Origin: Flavobacteriaceae bacterium
GTDB taxonomy: Bacteria > Bacteroidota > Bacteroidia > Flavobacteriales > Flavobacteriaceae
Direction: 5' to 3'
Length of the DNA stretch: 5,290 bases
Assembly: GCA_947472705.1 (NCBI GenBank)
Contig: CANJDA010000152.1
Span: 1 to 5,290 of the forward strand
The notes beneath the pieces were generated by a model, which worked only from the letters and a program-made list of their open reading frames with translations, did no database searches and was not told where the DNA came from. How positions within the stretch are numbered: position 1 is the first letter of the stretch; the number at the start of each line of letters is the position of its first letter. The position numbers were made by a program, and so were the translations under genes. Of the stretch, positions 1 to 5,200 are shown one piece after another.

Positions 1-462
1 GAAATCATTAAGCATTTGAATTTGAGAACGGCTTATAAATTTTATGATATATCAACGGATTATCTATCTGGGAGTTTTCAAAGACCATTGCAAGCAAAGC
101 ATCGTTTCTTTGGCAATTTAGAATACGAAACACATATTGCTGAAAAAGGAAAGCAATGGAAATTTGATTATACTTTTAATTGGTTAGGAAAACAACAGTT
201 GCCAAATACCGCTAGTAATCCTTCTCAAGATAGATTGCCCGAGTTTTCTCCATCATTTGGAGTGATGAATGCGCAGATTACTAGAACTTTTTCTAGTACC
301 TTTGAAATGTATATAGGAGGAGAAAACATTAGTAATTACCGTCAAGATAAAGCCATTTTGGGTAGTGACAATCCTTTTGGTCCCAACTTTGATACTTCAA
401 TAGTGTATGCGCCAGTTTTTGGCCAAATGTATTATGCAGGATTGCGATTTAAAATAAAATAA
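1..462 (+). CDS. TonB-dependent outer-membrane receptor, C-terminal fragment
   Basis: The reading frame is open from the first base of the window to the TAA at 460-462, so this is the 3' end of a longer gene; the TTG at 16 is not a real start. The visible 153 residues look like the last strands of a 22-stranded TonB-dependent receptor barrel. They show alternating polar and aromatic residues, a GGENISNY segment typical of the penultimate strands in Bacteroidetes receptors, an NPFGPNFD loop, and a closing strand FGQMYYAGLRFKIK. The protein should sit in the outer membrane and import a ligand using TonB-ExbBD energy. The substrate cannot be read from this fragment because the plug domain lies outside the window. 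The small metal-binding gene 18 bp downstream suggests a metal such as copper, which is inference from context. Confidence in the family is high; confidence in the substrate is low. Confidence 0.85.
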   Translation, partial: EIIKHLNLRTAYKFYDISTDYLSGSFQRPLQAKHRFFGNLEYETHIAEKGKQWKFDYTFNWLGKQQLPNTASNPSQDRLPEFSPSFGVMNAQITRTFSSTFEMYIGGENISNYRQDKAILGSDNPFGPNFDTSIVYAPVFGQMYYAGLRFKIK

Positions 463-480
463 CTTAAAAACAAATTAAAT

Positions 481-822
481 ATGAAAAACATAGTTTTAGG
501 AATGATGTTACTGTTTGTATCACTTTCAACACAAGCACAAGAGAAAAAAAATAAAAATGCCAAATATACCTTTGAAGTAAATGGTAATTGTGAGCAATGT
601 CAAAAAAGAATTCAAAAAGCAGCTTTTTCGGTTTCGGGAGTAAAATCGGCTGTGTGGGATGAGGAAAGCCATAACTTGACTGTTATACTTAATGAAGAGA
701 AAAGCTCAGTGCTTGATGTAAAAAAAGCTGTTGCTAAAGCTGGGCATGATACCGAGGAAGAAAAAACAACGGCTGATGTTTATGACAAACTTCCAGGTTG
801 TTGTCAATACGAAAGAAAATAA
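481..822 (+). CDS. Exported heavy-metal-associated (HMA) domain protein
   Basis: This is a 113-residue protein with an N-terminal signal peptide: a basic start (MKN), a hydrophobic core at about residues 4-16, and a likely cut after AQA or nearby around residues 18-20. It should therefore act in the periplasm. Residues 28-95 fit the ferredoxin-like HMA fold of CopZ, MerP and Atx1-type metal carriers, with metal ligands C37 and C40 in GNCEQC. The usual methionine of the MxCxxC motif is replaced by asparagine (N34-G35-N36-C37). A second cysteine pair, C107-C108, lies in the tail LPGCCQY, outside the core fold, and may add ligands. The ATG at 481 follows the receptor stop by 18 bp, and a strong terminator follows the gene, so receptor and carrier probably share a transcript. 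A role in periplasmic copper or other soft-metal handling is likely from the family; the metal itself is not determined. A mercury carrier is an alternative. Confidence 0.85.
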   Translation: MKNIVLGMMLLFVSLSTQAQEKKNKNAKYTFEVNGNCEQCQKRIQKAAFSVSGVKSAVWDEESHNLTVILNEEKSSVLDVKKAVAKAGHDTEEEKTTADVYDKLPGCCQYERK

Positions 823-826
823 GATT

Positions 827-860
827 AAAAAAACTCCTCATATTGGGGAGTTTTTTATTT
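827..860 (+). terminator. Intrinsic terminator after the receptor-HMA operon
   Basis: The arm CTCCTCA (834-840) pairs with TGGGGAG (844-850), including one T-G wobble, around a 3-nt TAT loop. An A-tract on the left (827-833) and a T-rich tail TTTTTTATTT on the right extend the stem and provide the U-tract. It begins 4 bp after the HMA stop codon. The A/T symmetry could allow some activity on the other strand, but no minus-strand gene points at it here. Confidence 0.9.
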
Positions 861-891
861 GAATAACTTTCAGCTAATAATTTTATCTTTA
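858..891 (+). promoter_or_regulatory. Candidate Bacteroidetes-type promoter for carbonic anhydrase
   Basis: TTTG at 858-861 resembles the -33 element, and TATCTTTA at 884-891 matches the -7 consensus TAnnTTTG except at the last base. The 22-bp gap lies within the 17-23 bp reported for Bacteroides and Flavobacterium primary sigma promoters. Transcription would start near 896-899, giving a leader of about 20 nt for the ATG at 919. The -33 box overlaps the T-tail of the preceding terminator. The match is by eye in AT-rich DNA, so it is only moderately supported. Confidence 0.35.
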
Positions 892-918
892 CCACAATTA
901 ATGCATTATGACTTTCTT

Positions 919-1554
919 ATGAGCGATTTTTATAAAAAGATTTTAGACAACAATAAGCAATGGGTAGAAGATCAATTAAAGTTAGATCCAAATTATTTTA
1001 AAGATTTATCTCAAGGTCAAAACCCACCACTACTTTGGATAGGATGTTCAGACAGTCGTGTTCCGGCAAATGAAATTATTGGAGCCAAGCCAGGAGAAGT
1101 TTTTGTTCACAGAAATATTGCCAATATGGTTGTGCATTCAGACATGAATATGTTGAGTGTTTTGGATTATGCAGTTAATGCTCTAAAAATAAAACATGTA
1201 ATTGTTTGTGGTCATTATGGTTGTGGAGGGATTAGAGCTGCTATGAATAATACCTCTATCGGAATTATTGATAATTGGATTCGTCATATTAAAGATGTGT
1301 ACCGATTGCATCATCATGAATTGAATGCTATTGAAAATGAGAATGACCGTTTCAACCGCTTTGTAGAAGTAAATGTGATTGAACAAGTTTGTGATTTAGC
1401 CAAAACCTCTATAGTGCAATCAGCATGGAAAAGCGGTCAGGAACTTTCACTACATGGTTGGGTTTATGGTTTAAATTCGGGATTTGTAACGGATTTGAAT
1501 GTGAATTTCAGTAGTAATAAAGACTTAGATGATGTTTATCAATTGGAATTTTAA
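919..1554 (+). CDS. can: Beta-class carbonic anhydrase
   Basis: This cytoplasmic zinc enzyme interconverts CO2 and bicarbonate, supplying bicarbonate to carboxylases and buffering pH. Counted from the ATG at 919 the protein has 211 residues, near the usual 210-220. The zinc ligands are C43, H99 and C102, and the catalytic Asp/Arg pair is D45 and R47 in CSDSR. HYGCGG carries the second and third ligands. W40, R65 and Y183 fall where type II enzymes (Haemophilus influenzae and E. coli Can) hold their non-catalytic bicarbonate, so an allosteric, pH-switched enzyme is expected. The start at 919 is chosen because MSDFYKKILDNNKQW aligns with the E. coli Can N-terminus and places the ligands one residue from its numbering. 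The frame stays open upstream to a TTG at 859, inside the previous terminator, and an ATG at 901 is the only serious alternative. There is no Shine-Dalgarno sequence, as is common in this phylum. Confidence 0.95.
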   Translation: MSDFYKKILDNNKQWVEDQLKLDPNYFKDLSQGQNPPLLWIGCSDSRVPANEIIGAKPGEVFVHRNIANMVVHSDMNMLSVLDYAVNALKIKHVIVCGHYGCGGIRAAMNNTSIGIIDNWIRHIKDVYRLHHHELNAIENENDRFNRFVEVNVIEQVCDLAKTSIVQSAWKSGQELSLHGWVYGLNSGFVTDLNVNFSSNKDLDDVYQLEF

Positions 1555-1654
1555 TCGATGATAATATTATCTTAAAATCACTGAAAAAGCCTTATTACCC
1601 AAAAAATATTATTAATTTCACGCTCTATTTATACATCTTTTAAATTTATTTTCC
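1555..1654. other. Intergenic spacer between carbonic anhydrase and DedA gene
   Basis: This is a 100-bp AT-rich spacer. It contains a 12-bp perfect palindrome GATAATATTATC at 1560-1571 just after the stop codon, too AT-rich and without a T-tract to be a convincing terminator. I see no clear -33/-7 promoter for the downstream gene. The two genes could be cotranscribed, but the spacer does not decide this. Confidence 0.5.
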
Positions 1655-2338
1655 ATGACCAATTTTGACTGGATGCAGTTGTTGAATCCCGAGTTTTATA
1701 TCACTATGTCTATTGGAGGTGTAAAAGTAGGGCTTTGGATAGTGTTGTTTATTGTATTTGCTGAAACCGGACTTTTTGCCGGCTTCTTTTTGCCTGGAGA
1801 CAGTTTACTTTTTTTATCGGGAATTTACAGCCGTGATTTGATTGAAAATTTTTCATTTATCGAAAGCGATATGGTAAATGTAACATTATTATCAATATTA
1901 ATTGCTGTAGCCGGAATCTTTGGAAACATGATGGGATACTGGTTTGGTTCTAAGAGTGGTTATTATTTATATAAAAAAGAAGATAGTTTTTGGTTTAAGA
2001 AAAAATACTTAATTCAATCTAAAGATTTCTTTGAAAGATTTGGAGGGAAAGCTATTATTTTTGCTCGTTTTCTGCCTATAGTAAGAACTTTTGCACCTAT
2101 TGTTGCAGGGATCGTGACAATGGAAAAAAAGAAATTTATGTTTTACAATATCGTGAGTTCTTTTCTTTGGTCTTTTGCTTTGATTTTCTCTGGGCACTAT
2201 CTTTATGGGATGTTTTTAGATAAATTTGACATCGATTTGAAACATCACATAGAAAAAATTGTAATCGGAATAATTTTGGTTTCTACTTTTCCAGTTTTTT
2301 TAAAAATGATCAAGAAAACACCAAAAGATACAGAATAA
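1655..2338 (+). CDS. DedA-family (VTT/SNARE-associated domain) membrane protein
   Basis: This is a 227-residue integral inner-membrane protein, normal for DedA proteins. Members are implicated in moving undecaprenyl phosphate or phospholipids across the membrane and in proton-dependent membrane homeostasis. The conserved acidic pair is present as E37 in FAETGLFAGFFLPGDS and D49 in the same segment. The basic pair is R138 and R144 in FARFLPIVRTFAPIVAG. Both spacings (12 and 6) equal those of the essential residues E39/D51 and R130/R136 of E. coli YqjA. Hydrophobic stretches lie at about residues 22-45, 48-57, 75-97, 133-152, 161-185 and 201-216, with a lysine-rich loop at about 107-123. The ATG at 1655 gives a short polar N-terminus as in relatives. 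The specific substrate cannot be assigned from sequence. It converges on groL and shares a bidirectional terminator with it. Confidence 0.93.
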   Translation: MTNFDWMQLLNPEFYITMSIGGVKVGLWIVLFIVFAETGLFAGFFLPGDSLLFLSGIYSRDLIENFSFIESDMVNVTLLSILIAVAGIFGNMMGYWFGSKSGYYLYKKEDSFWFKKKYLIQSKDFFERFGGKAIIFARFLPIVRTFAPIVAGIVTMEKKKFMFYNIVSSFLWSFALIFSGHYLYGMFLDKFDIDLKHHIEKIVIGIILVSTFPVFLKMIKKTPKDTE

Positions 2339-2366
2339 AAAAAGCCTCAAGTAATTGAGGCTTTTT
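2339..2366. terminator. Bidirectional terminator between dedA-family gene and groL
   Basis: A perfect 12-bp stem pairs 2339-2350 (AAAAAGCCTCAA) with 2355-2366 (TTGAGGCTTTTT) around a 4-nt GTAA loop. The A-run on the left and T-run on the right make a U-tract for transcripts in either direction. It begins directly after the DedA stop (2336-2338) and lies 20 bp beyond the groL stop, so one element serves both convergent operons. Confidence 0.93.
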
Positions 2367-2386
2367 ATTTTAAATAATTCAATTTA

Positions 2387-4018
2387 TTACATCATGCCTG
2401 GCATGCCACCACCCATAGGCATTCCGCCGCCAGCGTTTTCTTCTTTGATTTCTACTAATGCACATTCAGTGGTCAAAATCATTCCAGCAACAGAAGCAGC
2501 ATTTTCAAGTGCTACACGAGTTACTTTTTTCGGATCAATAATTCCTGCTTTTAGCATATCAACATATTCATCTGTTTTGGCGTTGTAACCAAAATTGGCT
2601 TTGCCTTCAGATACTTTTGCTACAACAACAGAACCTTCTAAACCTGCATTTTCAACAATGGTTCTCAGTGGAGATTCTACTGCTCGTGATACAATTTGAA
2701 TTCCGGTTGCTTCATCAGCATTATCTGATTTAAGAGAAGTTAGTACCGCTTTGGCTCTCAACAAAGCAACGCCTCCACCAGCAACTATTCCTTCTTCTAC
2801 AGCAGCTCTAGTTGCATGTAAAGCATCGTCTACACGATCTTTTTTCTCTTTCATTTCCACTTCAGAGGCAGCACCAACGTATAGTACAGCTACTCCTCCA
2901 GCCAATTTAGCCAAACGCTCCTGTAATTTTTCTTTGTCATAATCAGAGGTTGTGGTTTCCATTTGAGCTTTGATTTGGTTAACACGATTTTTAATCATGT
3001 CAGCACTTCCAGCACCGTTAACCAAAGTGGTATTGTCTTTATCTATAGTTACTTTTTCAGCAGTACCCAACATTTCCAATGTTGTATTTTCTAAAGTATA
3101 GCCACTTTCTTCCGCAATCACAGTTCCGCCAGTTAATATGGCAATGTCTTCCAACATTGCTTTTCTTCGGTCACCAAATCCTGGTGCTTTTACAGCAGCT
3201 ATCTTCAAAGCGCCACGCAATTTGTTAACTACCAATGTAGATAAAGCTTCGCCATCTACATCTTCAGCAATAATCAATAATGGTTTTCCCGATTGAGCTA
3301 CTGGCTCAAGGATAGGTAATAATTCTTTTAAAGAAGATACTTTTTTGTCGTATAATAAAATGTAAGGTCTTTCTAATTCCACCTCCATTTTTTCAGGATT
3401 GGTAACAAAGTAAGGAGATAAATAACCTCTATCAAACTGCATTCCTTCTACAACATCAACATAAGTATCAGTTCCTTTTGCTTCTTCAACAGTAATAACA
3501 CCTTCTTTACCAACTTTAGCAAAAGCCGTAGCAATTAGTTCCCCAATCACTTCGTCATTATTAGCTGAAATAGATGCAATTTGCTTAATCTTTTCTGAAT
3601 CGCTTCCTACTACTTGGGCTTGTTTGCCAAGATCAGTTACGATAGCTTCAACAGCTTTGTCAATACCTCTTTTTAAATCCATTGGATTAGCTCCAGCAGC
3701 AACGTTTTTCAAGCCTTCTTTAACGATAGCTTGTGCCAATACCGTAGCAGTTGTAGTACCGTCTCCTGCTAAATCATTGGTTTTAGAAGCTACTTCTTTT
3801 ACCATTTGAGCACCCATATTTTCTAATGGGTCTTTTAATTCAATTTCTTTTGCAACTGTAACACCATCCTTAGTAACATTCGGTCCACCAAATGATTTTC
3901 CTATGATTACATTACGACCCTTTGGTCCCAAGGTTACTTTAACTGCATTCGCTAAGGCATCTACACCACGTTTTAAACCGTCGCGTGCTTCAATGTCAAA
4001 TTTTATATCTTTTGCCAT
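2387..4018 (-). CDS. groL: Chaperonin GroEL (60 kDa, Hsp60)
   Basis: This cytoplasmic chaperonin forms two stacked seven-membered rings that enclose non-native proteins and fold them in ATP-driven cycles with GroES. The 543 residues cover the whole family length. ATP-site features are visible: GPKGRN at 31-36, TKDGVT at 49-54, GDGTTT at 85-90 with D86 at the nucleotide site, and D398 in RVDDAL, the equivalent of the catalytic D398 of E. coli. The apical domain is intact, including the helical substrate-binding surface around residues 225-270. The flexible tail is GGGMPMGGGMPGMM, the usual GGM repeat. The ATG at 4018 is preceded by an A-rich leader AAACAAAATT and no Shine-Dalgarno sequence. 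Unusually, it does not directly follow groES: a four-helix-bundle gene and two repeat arrays lie between them. Nothing suggests loss of function. Confidence 0.99.
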   Translation of the reverse strand: MAKDIKFDIEARDGLKRGVDALANAVKVTLGPKGRNVIIGKSFGGPNVTKDGVTVAKEIELKDPLENMGAQMVKEVASKTNDLAGDGTTTATVLAQAIVKEGLKNVAAGANPMDLKRGIDKAVEAIVTDLGKQAQVVGSDSEKIKQIASISANNDEVIGELIATAFAKVGKEGVITVEEAKGTDTYVDVVEGMQFDRGYLSPYFVTNPEKMEVELERPYILLYDKKVSSLKELLPILEPVAQSGKPLLIIAEDVDGEALSTLVVNKLRGALKIAAVKAPGFGDRRKAMLEDIAILTGGTVIAEESGYTLENTTLEMLGTAEKVTIDKDNTTLVNGAGSADMIKNRVNQIKAQMETTTSDYDKEKLQERLAKLAGGVAVLYVGAASEVEMKEKKDRVDDALHATRAAVEEGIVAGGGVALLRAKAVLTSLKSDNADEATGIQIVSRAVESPLRTIVENAGLEGSVVVAKVSEGKANFGYNAKTDEYVDMLKAGIIDPKKVTRVALENAASVAGMILTTECALVEIKEENAGGGMPMGGGMPGMM

Positions 4019-4028
4019 AATTTTGTTT

Positions 4029-4060
4029 GCTTTATGCTTTAAGCCATAGGCTATAAGCTA
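4029..4060 (-). repeat. 32-bp heptad repeat array, groL side (left copy)
   Basis: Read on the minus strand, this is four 7-bp units plus a 4-bp partial unit AAGC. Each follows WRGCHDW, so GC recurs exactly every 7 bp (five times). Units include TAGCTTA, TAGCCTA and TGGCTTA, the third being the only one with GGC. It starts with the TAG stop codon of the four-helix-bundle gene and ends 10 bp before the groL ATG. It matches the array at 4409-4440 at 22 of 32 positions without gaps and in the same orientation. Confidence 0.85.
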
Positions 4061-4408
4061 GTTTAACTTTTCTTTGAGTTTATATAATTTACTTTTGATA
4101 GTGTTGATTTGAATTTCTAAAACCTCAAATTTTTCATTTGGAATATAGTTTAAATCTTTTGATAGAATAAGTAAATATTCTGTTTCGCTGGCTGAACCTA
4201 AAGCGATATTGAGAAATTGATTAAATTCTTTGTCGCTGTTTCTCCCACAACCTTCACTAATATTAGTTGCAATAGAAGCTGACGCTCTTCTTATTTGACT
4301 TGTCAATCCATATAATTCTTCTTTAGGAAAATTAGAAGTGATATTGTAAACTTCTAATGTCAAGGAATGACTTAATTGCCAAACATCATATTTTTTAAAA
4401 TCTCTCAT
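4058..4408 (-). CDS. Four-helix-bundle protein, S23 / 23S rRNA intervening-sequence family
   Basis: This 116-residue protein has the family signature: an N-terminal FKKYDVWQLSHSL helix, then ELYGLTSQIRRASASIATNISEG at about 31-53, FNQFLNIALGSASETEYLL at 62-80, and a lysine-rich final helix to residue 116. The fold is an antiparallel four-helix bundle that forms pentamers in solved relatives. Members were first found inside intervening sequences of 23S rRNA genes, and the Avd protein of diversity-generating retroelements is a relative. A basic, nucleic-acid-binding role is suspected in the family, but the standalone function is unknown. The ATG at 4408 directly abuts the upstream repeat array, and the stop TAG is the first triplet of the downstream array. 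It lies between groES (32 bp upstream) and groL (39 bp downstream) on the same strand, so it should be made with the chaperonin. No rRNA or retroelement parts are nearby. Confidence 0.9.
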   Translation of the reverse strand: MRDFKKYDVWQLSHSLTLEVYNITSNFPKEELYGLTSQIRRASASIATNISEGCGRNSDKEFNQFLNIALGSASETEYLLILSKDLNYIPNEKFEVLEIQINTIKSKLYKLKEKLN

Positions 4409-4440
4409 GCTTATTGCTTACAGCCTAATGCTTACAGCTA
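4409..4440 (-). repeat. 32-bp heptad repeat array, groES side (right copy)
   Basis: On the minus strand the units are TAGCTGT, AAGCATT, AGGCTGT and AAGCAAT, then a partial AAGC, with GC every 7 bp. As in the left copy, only the third unit has GGC instead of AGC. The array fills exactly the space between the groES TAA (4441-4443) and the ATG of the four-helix-bundle gene (4408). All ten GC bases align with those of the left array, while most differences fall in the three variable bases of each unit. Confidence 0.85.
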
Positions 4441-4716
4441 TTAGATGATTGCTAAAATGTCGTCTTCACGCATAATTAAATAGTCTTTGCCATTGAACTT
4501 TAAGTCAGTTCCAGCATATTTTCCATAAAGAACAGTGTCACCTATTTTAACTGTTAAAGGCTCGTCTTTTTTACCATTCCCAACGGCAACTACCGTCCCT
4601 TTTTGAGGTTTTTCTTTGGCGGTATCTGGTATAATAATTCCAGATGCCGTTTGCGTTTCTGCCGCTGCAGGTTCCACTATAACTCTGTCTGAAAGAGGTT
4701 TAATATTTAATGCCAT
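4441..4716 (-). CDS. groES: Co-chaperonin GroES (10 kDa, Hsp10)
   Basis: GroES forms the heptameric lid that caps the GroEL ring and triggers release of substrate into the folding chamber. At 91 residues the length is typical. MALNIKPLSDRVIVEP forms the first strands, the mobile loop spans about residues 17-33 and contains the hydrophobic GIII (26-29) that docks on the GroEL apical domain, and KIGDTVLYGKYAG plus LIMREDDILAII complete the beta-barrel. The ATG at 4716 has an A/T-rich leader. It is the first gene of the chaperonin operon: secG upstream ends in its own terminator, and a promoter candidate lies in the gap. The next gene is not groL but the four-helix-bundle cassette, so GroES and GroEL translation are separated by about 420 bases of extra mRNA. 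Confidence 0.98.
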   Translation of the reverse strand: MALNIKPLSDRVIVEPAAAETQTASGIIIPDTAKEKPQKGTVVAVGNGKKDEPLTVKIGDTVLYGKYAGTDLKFNGKDYLIMREDDILAII

Positions 4717-4757
4717 AATTATATTGTTTTATGTTATTAGAATGTTTGTTTTGGCTT

Positions 4758-4774
4758 TTCAGAAATTGTGCCAA
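4758..4774 (-). promoter_or_regulatory. Candidate sigma-54-type promoter of groES
   Basis: On the minus strand TTGGCACA (4774 to 4767) is a full match to the -24 consensus TTGGCACR. After 4 bp, CTGAA (4762 to 4758) occupies the -12 position with 3 of 5 matches to TTGCW, lacking the usual GC. Transcription would begin near 4748, leaving a leader of about 30 nt before the groES ATG. I see no good -33/-7 primary promoter in the same gap and no CIRCE site. The weak -12 half is the main doubt. Confidence 0.45.
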
Positions 4775-4784
4775 GCCTTATAAA

Positions 4785-4821
4785 CTGACATTTTATCCTA
4801 AAAAAAATGCCAGCATGTCAG
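4785..4821. promoter_or_regulatory. Inverted 7-bp half-sites CTGACAT / ATGTCAG upstream of groES
   Basis: CTGACAT at 4785-4791 and ATGTCAG at 4815-4821 form a perfect 7-bp inverted repeat with 23 bp between the arms, and 30 bp from arm to arm, close to three helical turns. The right arm lies in the loop of the secG terminator. The left arm is 10 bp upstream of the -24 element of the promoter candidate. This could be an operator or activator site for the chaperonin operon; the binding protein is unknown. Chance is possible for two 7-mers at this distance. Confidence 0.3.
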
Positions 4822-4831
4822 CGCTGGCATT
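4800..4831 (-). terminator. Intrinsic terminator after secG
   Basis: A perfect 9-bp stem joins AATGCCAGC (4806-4814) and GCTGGCATT (4823-4831) around an 8-nt loop. In the minus-strand direction it is followed by a run of eight T (complement of 4800-4807), a standard U-tract. It lies 21 bp after the secG stop and about 85 bp before groES, so it separates secG transcription from the chaperonin operon. Its plus-strand tail is weaker. Confidence 0.9.
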
Positions 4832-4852
4832 ATATTTTTGTATTACTAAGAA

Positions 4853-5194
4853 TTATTTTTTTGTACTCTCAGCTTGTTTTCCTGGAGTAACTGGTGCTGG
4901 ACTAACCGATTTAGGTGCTGCCATATCTTTTTCATTAATAATTTTTGAATTAGCATCACTTAAGCTTCCAGAGAAACTCAAACTTGATAATAAAATCAAA
5001 ACGATAAGGATAGTAGCCAATGTCCAAGTACTTTTATCTAAAAAGTCAGTCGTTTTTTGAACACCACCCATTTGCGTTGAACCGCCTAATGAAGATGATA
5101 AACCGCCACCTTTAGGGTTTTGAACCATGATTACGATAATCAATAGAAAACAAACTATTGTTATCAGTACTAAAAAAATTGAAAATGTGCTCAT
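4853..5194 (-). CDS. secG: Protein-export membrane protein SecG
   Basis: SecG is the small accessory subunit of the SecYEG translocon in the inner membrane, stimulating SecA-driven export. The 113-residue protein has transmembrane helices at about 3-24 and 56-77. The conserved cytoplasmic linker contains VQNPKGGGLSSSLGG (24-38) followed by a GGVQKTTDFLDKSTW segment, the clearest family signature. The tail after residue 78 is polar and rich in Lys, Pro and Ala, as is usual in Bacteroidetes. The ATG at 5194 comes 6 bp after the stop of the upstream gene, so the two are almost certainly cotranscribed. The intrinsic terminator downstream ends this unit before groES. Confidence 0.95.
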   Translation of the reverse strand: MSTFSIFLVLITIVCFLLIIVIMVQNPKGGGLSSSLGGSTQMGGVQKTTDFLDKSTWTLATILIVLILLSSLSFSGSLSDANSKIINEKDMAAPKSVSPAPVTPGKQAESTKK

Positions 5195-5200
5195 TATGTA

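Larger units (their letters stand above)
4029..4440 (-). mobile_element. Putative repeat-flanked four-helix-bundle cassette inserted in groESL
   Basis: The interval consists of a 32-bp direct repeat, a 348-bp gene body, and a second 32-bp direct repeat. Gene plus one repeat equals 380 bp whichever copy is counted. Its edges coincide with the groES stop codon on one side and the groL leader on the other, so it appears to have entered an ordinary groES-groL junction. Seen: the matched arrays, their identical length and phase, and the interrupted operon. Inferred: that the unit moved here as one piece. No transposase, integrase or reverse transcriptase is encoded, so any movement would need help in trans or recombination between arrays. 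An alternative is long-standing vertical inheritance in this lineage with repeats that expand by slippage. Confidence 0.5.

Noticed and set aside
859..918. Extended N-terminus of the carbonic anhydrase from TTG at 859
   Set aside because: It would begin inside the preceding terminator, and the added residues have no counterpart in the family; ATG 919 aligns with E. coli Can.
1560..1571. Palindrome GATAATATTATC as a terminator or operator
   Set aside because: It is all A/T apart from its ends, has no T-tract, and is easily produced by chance in AT-rich spacer DNA.
2355..2588. Plus-strand reading frame over the 3' end of groL
   Set aside because: It is a shadow of groL on the opposite strand, starting within the terminator, with low-complexity sequence and no family features.
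4058..4408. 23S rRNA intervening sequence in the strict sense
   Set aside because: The flanks are groES and groL coding sequence, not rRNA, so only the protein family is shared.
4029..4440. CRISPR-like array
   Set aside because: The units are only 7 bp with no unique spacers, and there are just two short arrays flanking a gene.
4029..4440. Diversity-generating retroelement suggested by the Avd-related protein
   Set aside because: No reverse transcriptase and no template/variable repeat pair are visible; the family also includes many standalone members.
4717..4852. CIRCE operator (TTAGCACTC-N9-GAGTGCTAA) upstream of groES
   Set aside because: I looked for it on both strands of the secG-groES gap; no such inverted repeat is present.
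4731..5060. Plus-strand reading frame over secG
   Set aside because: It runs through the secG terminator and antisense to a clear secG gene; composition and context do not support a protein.
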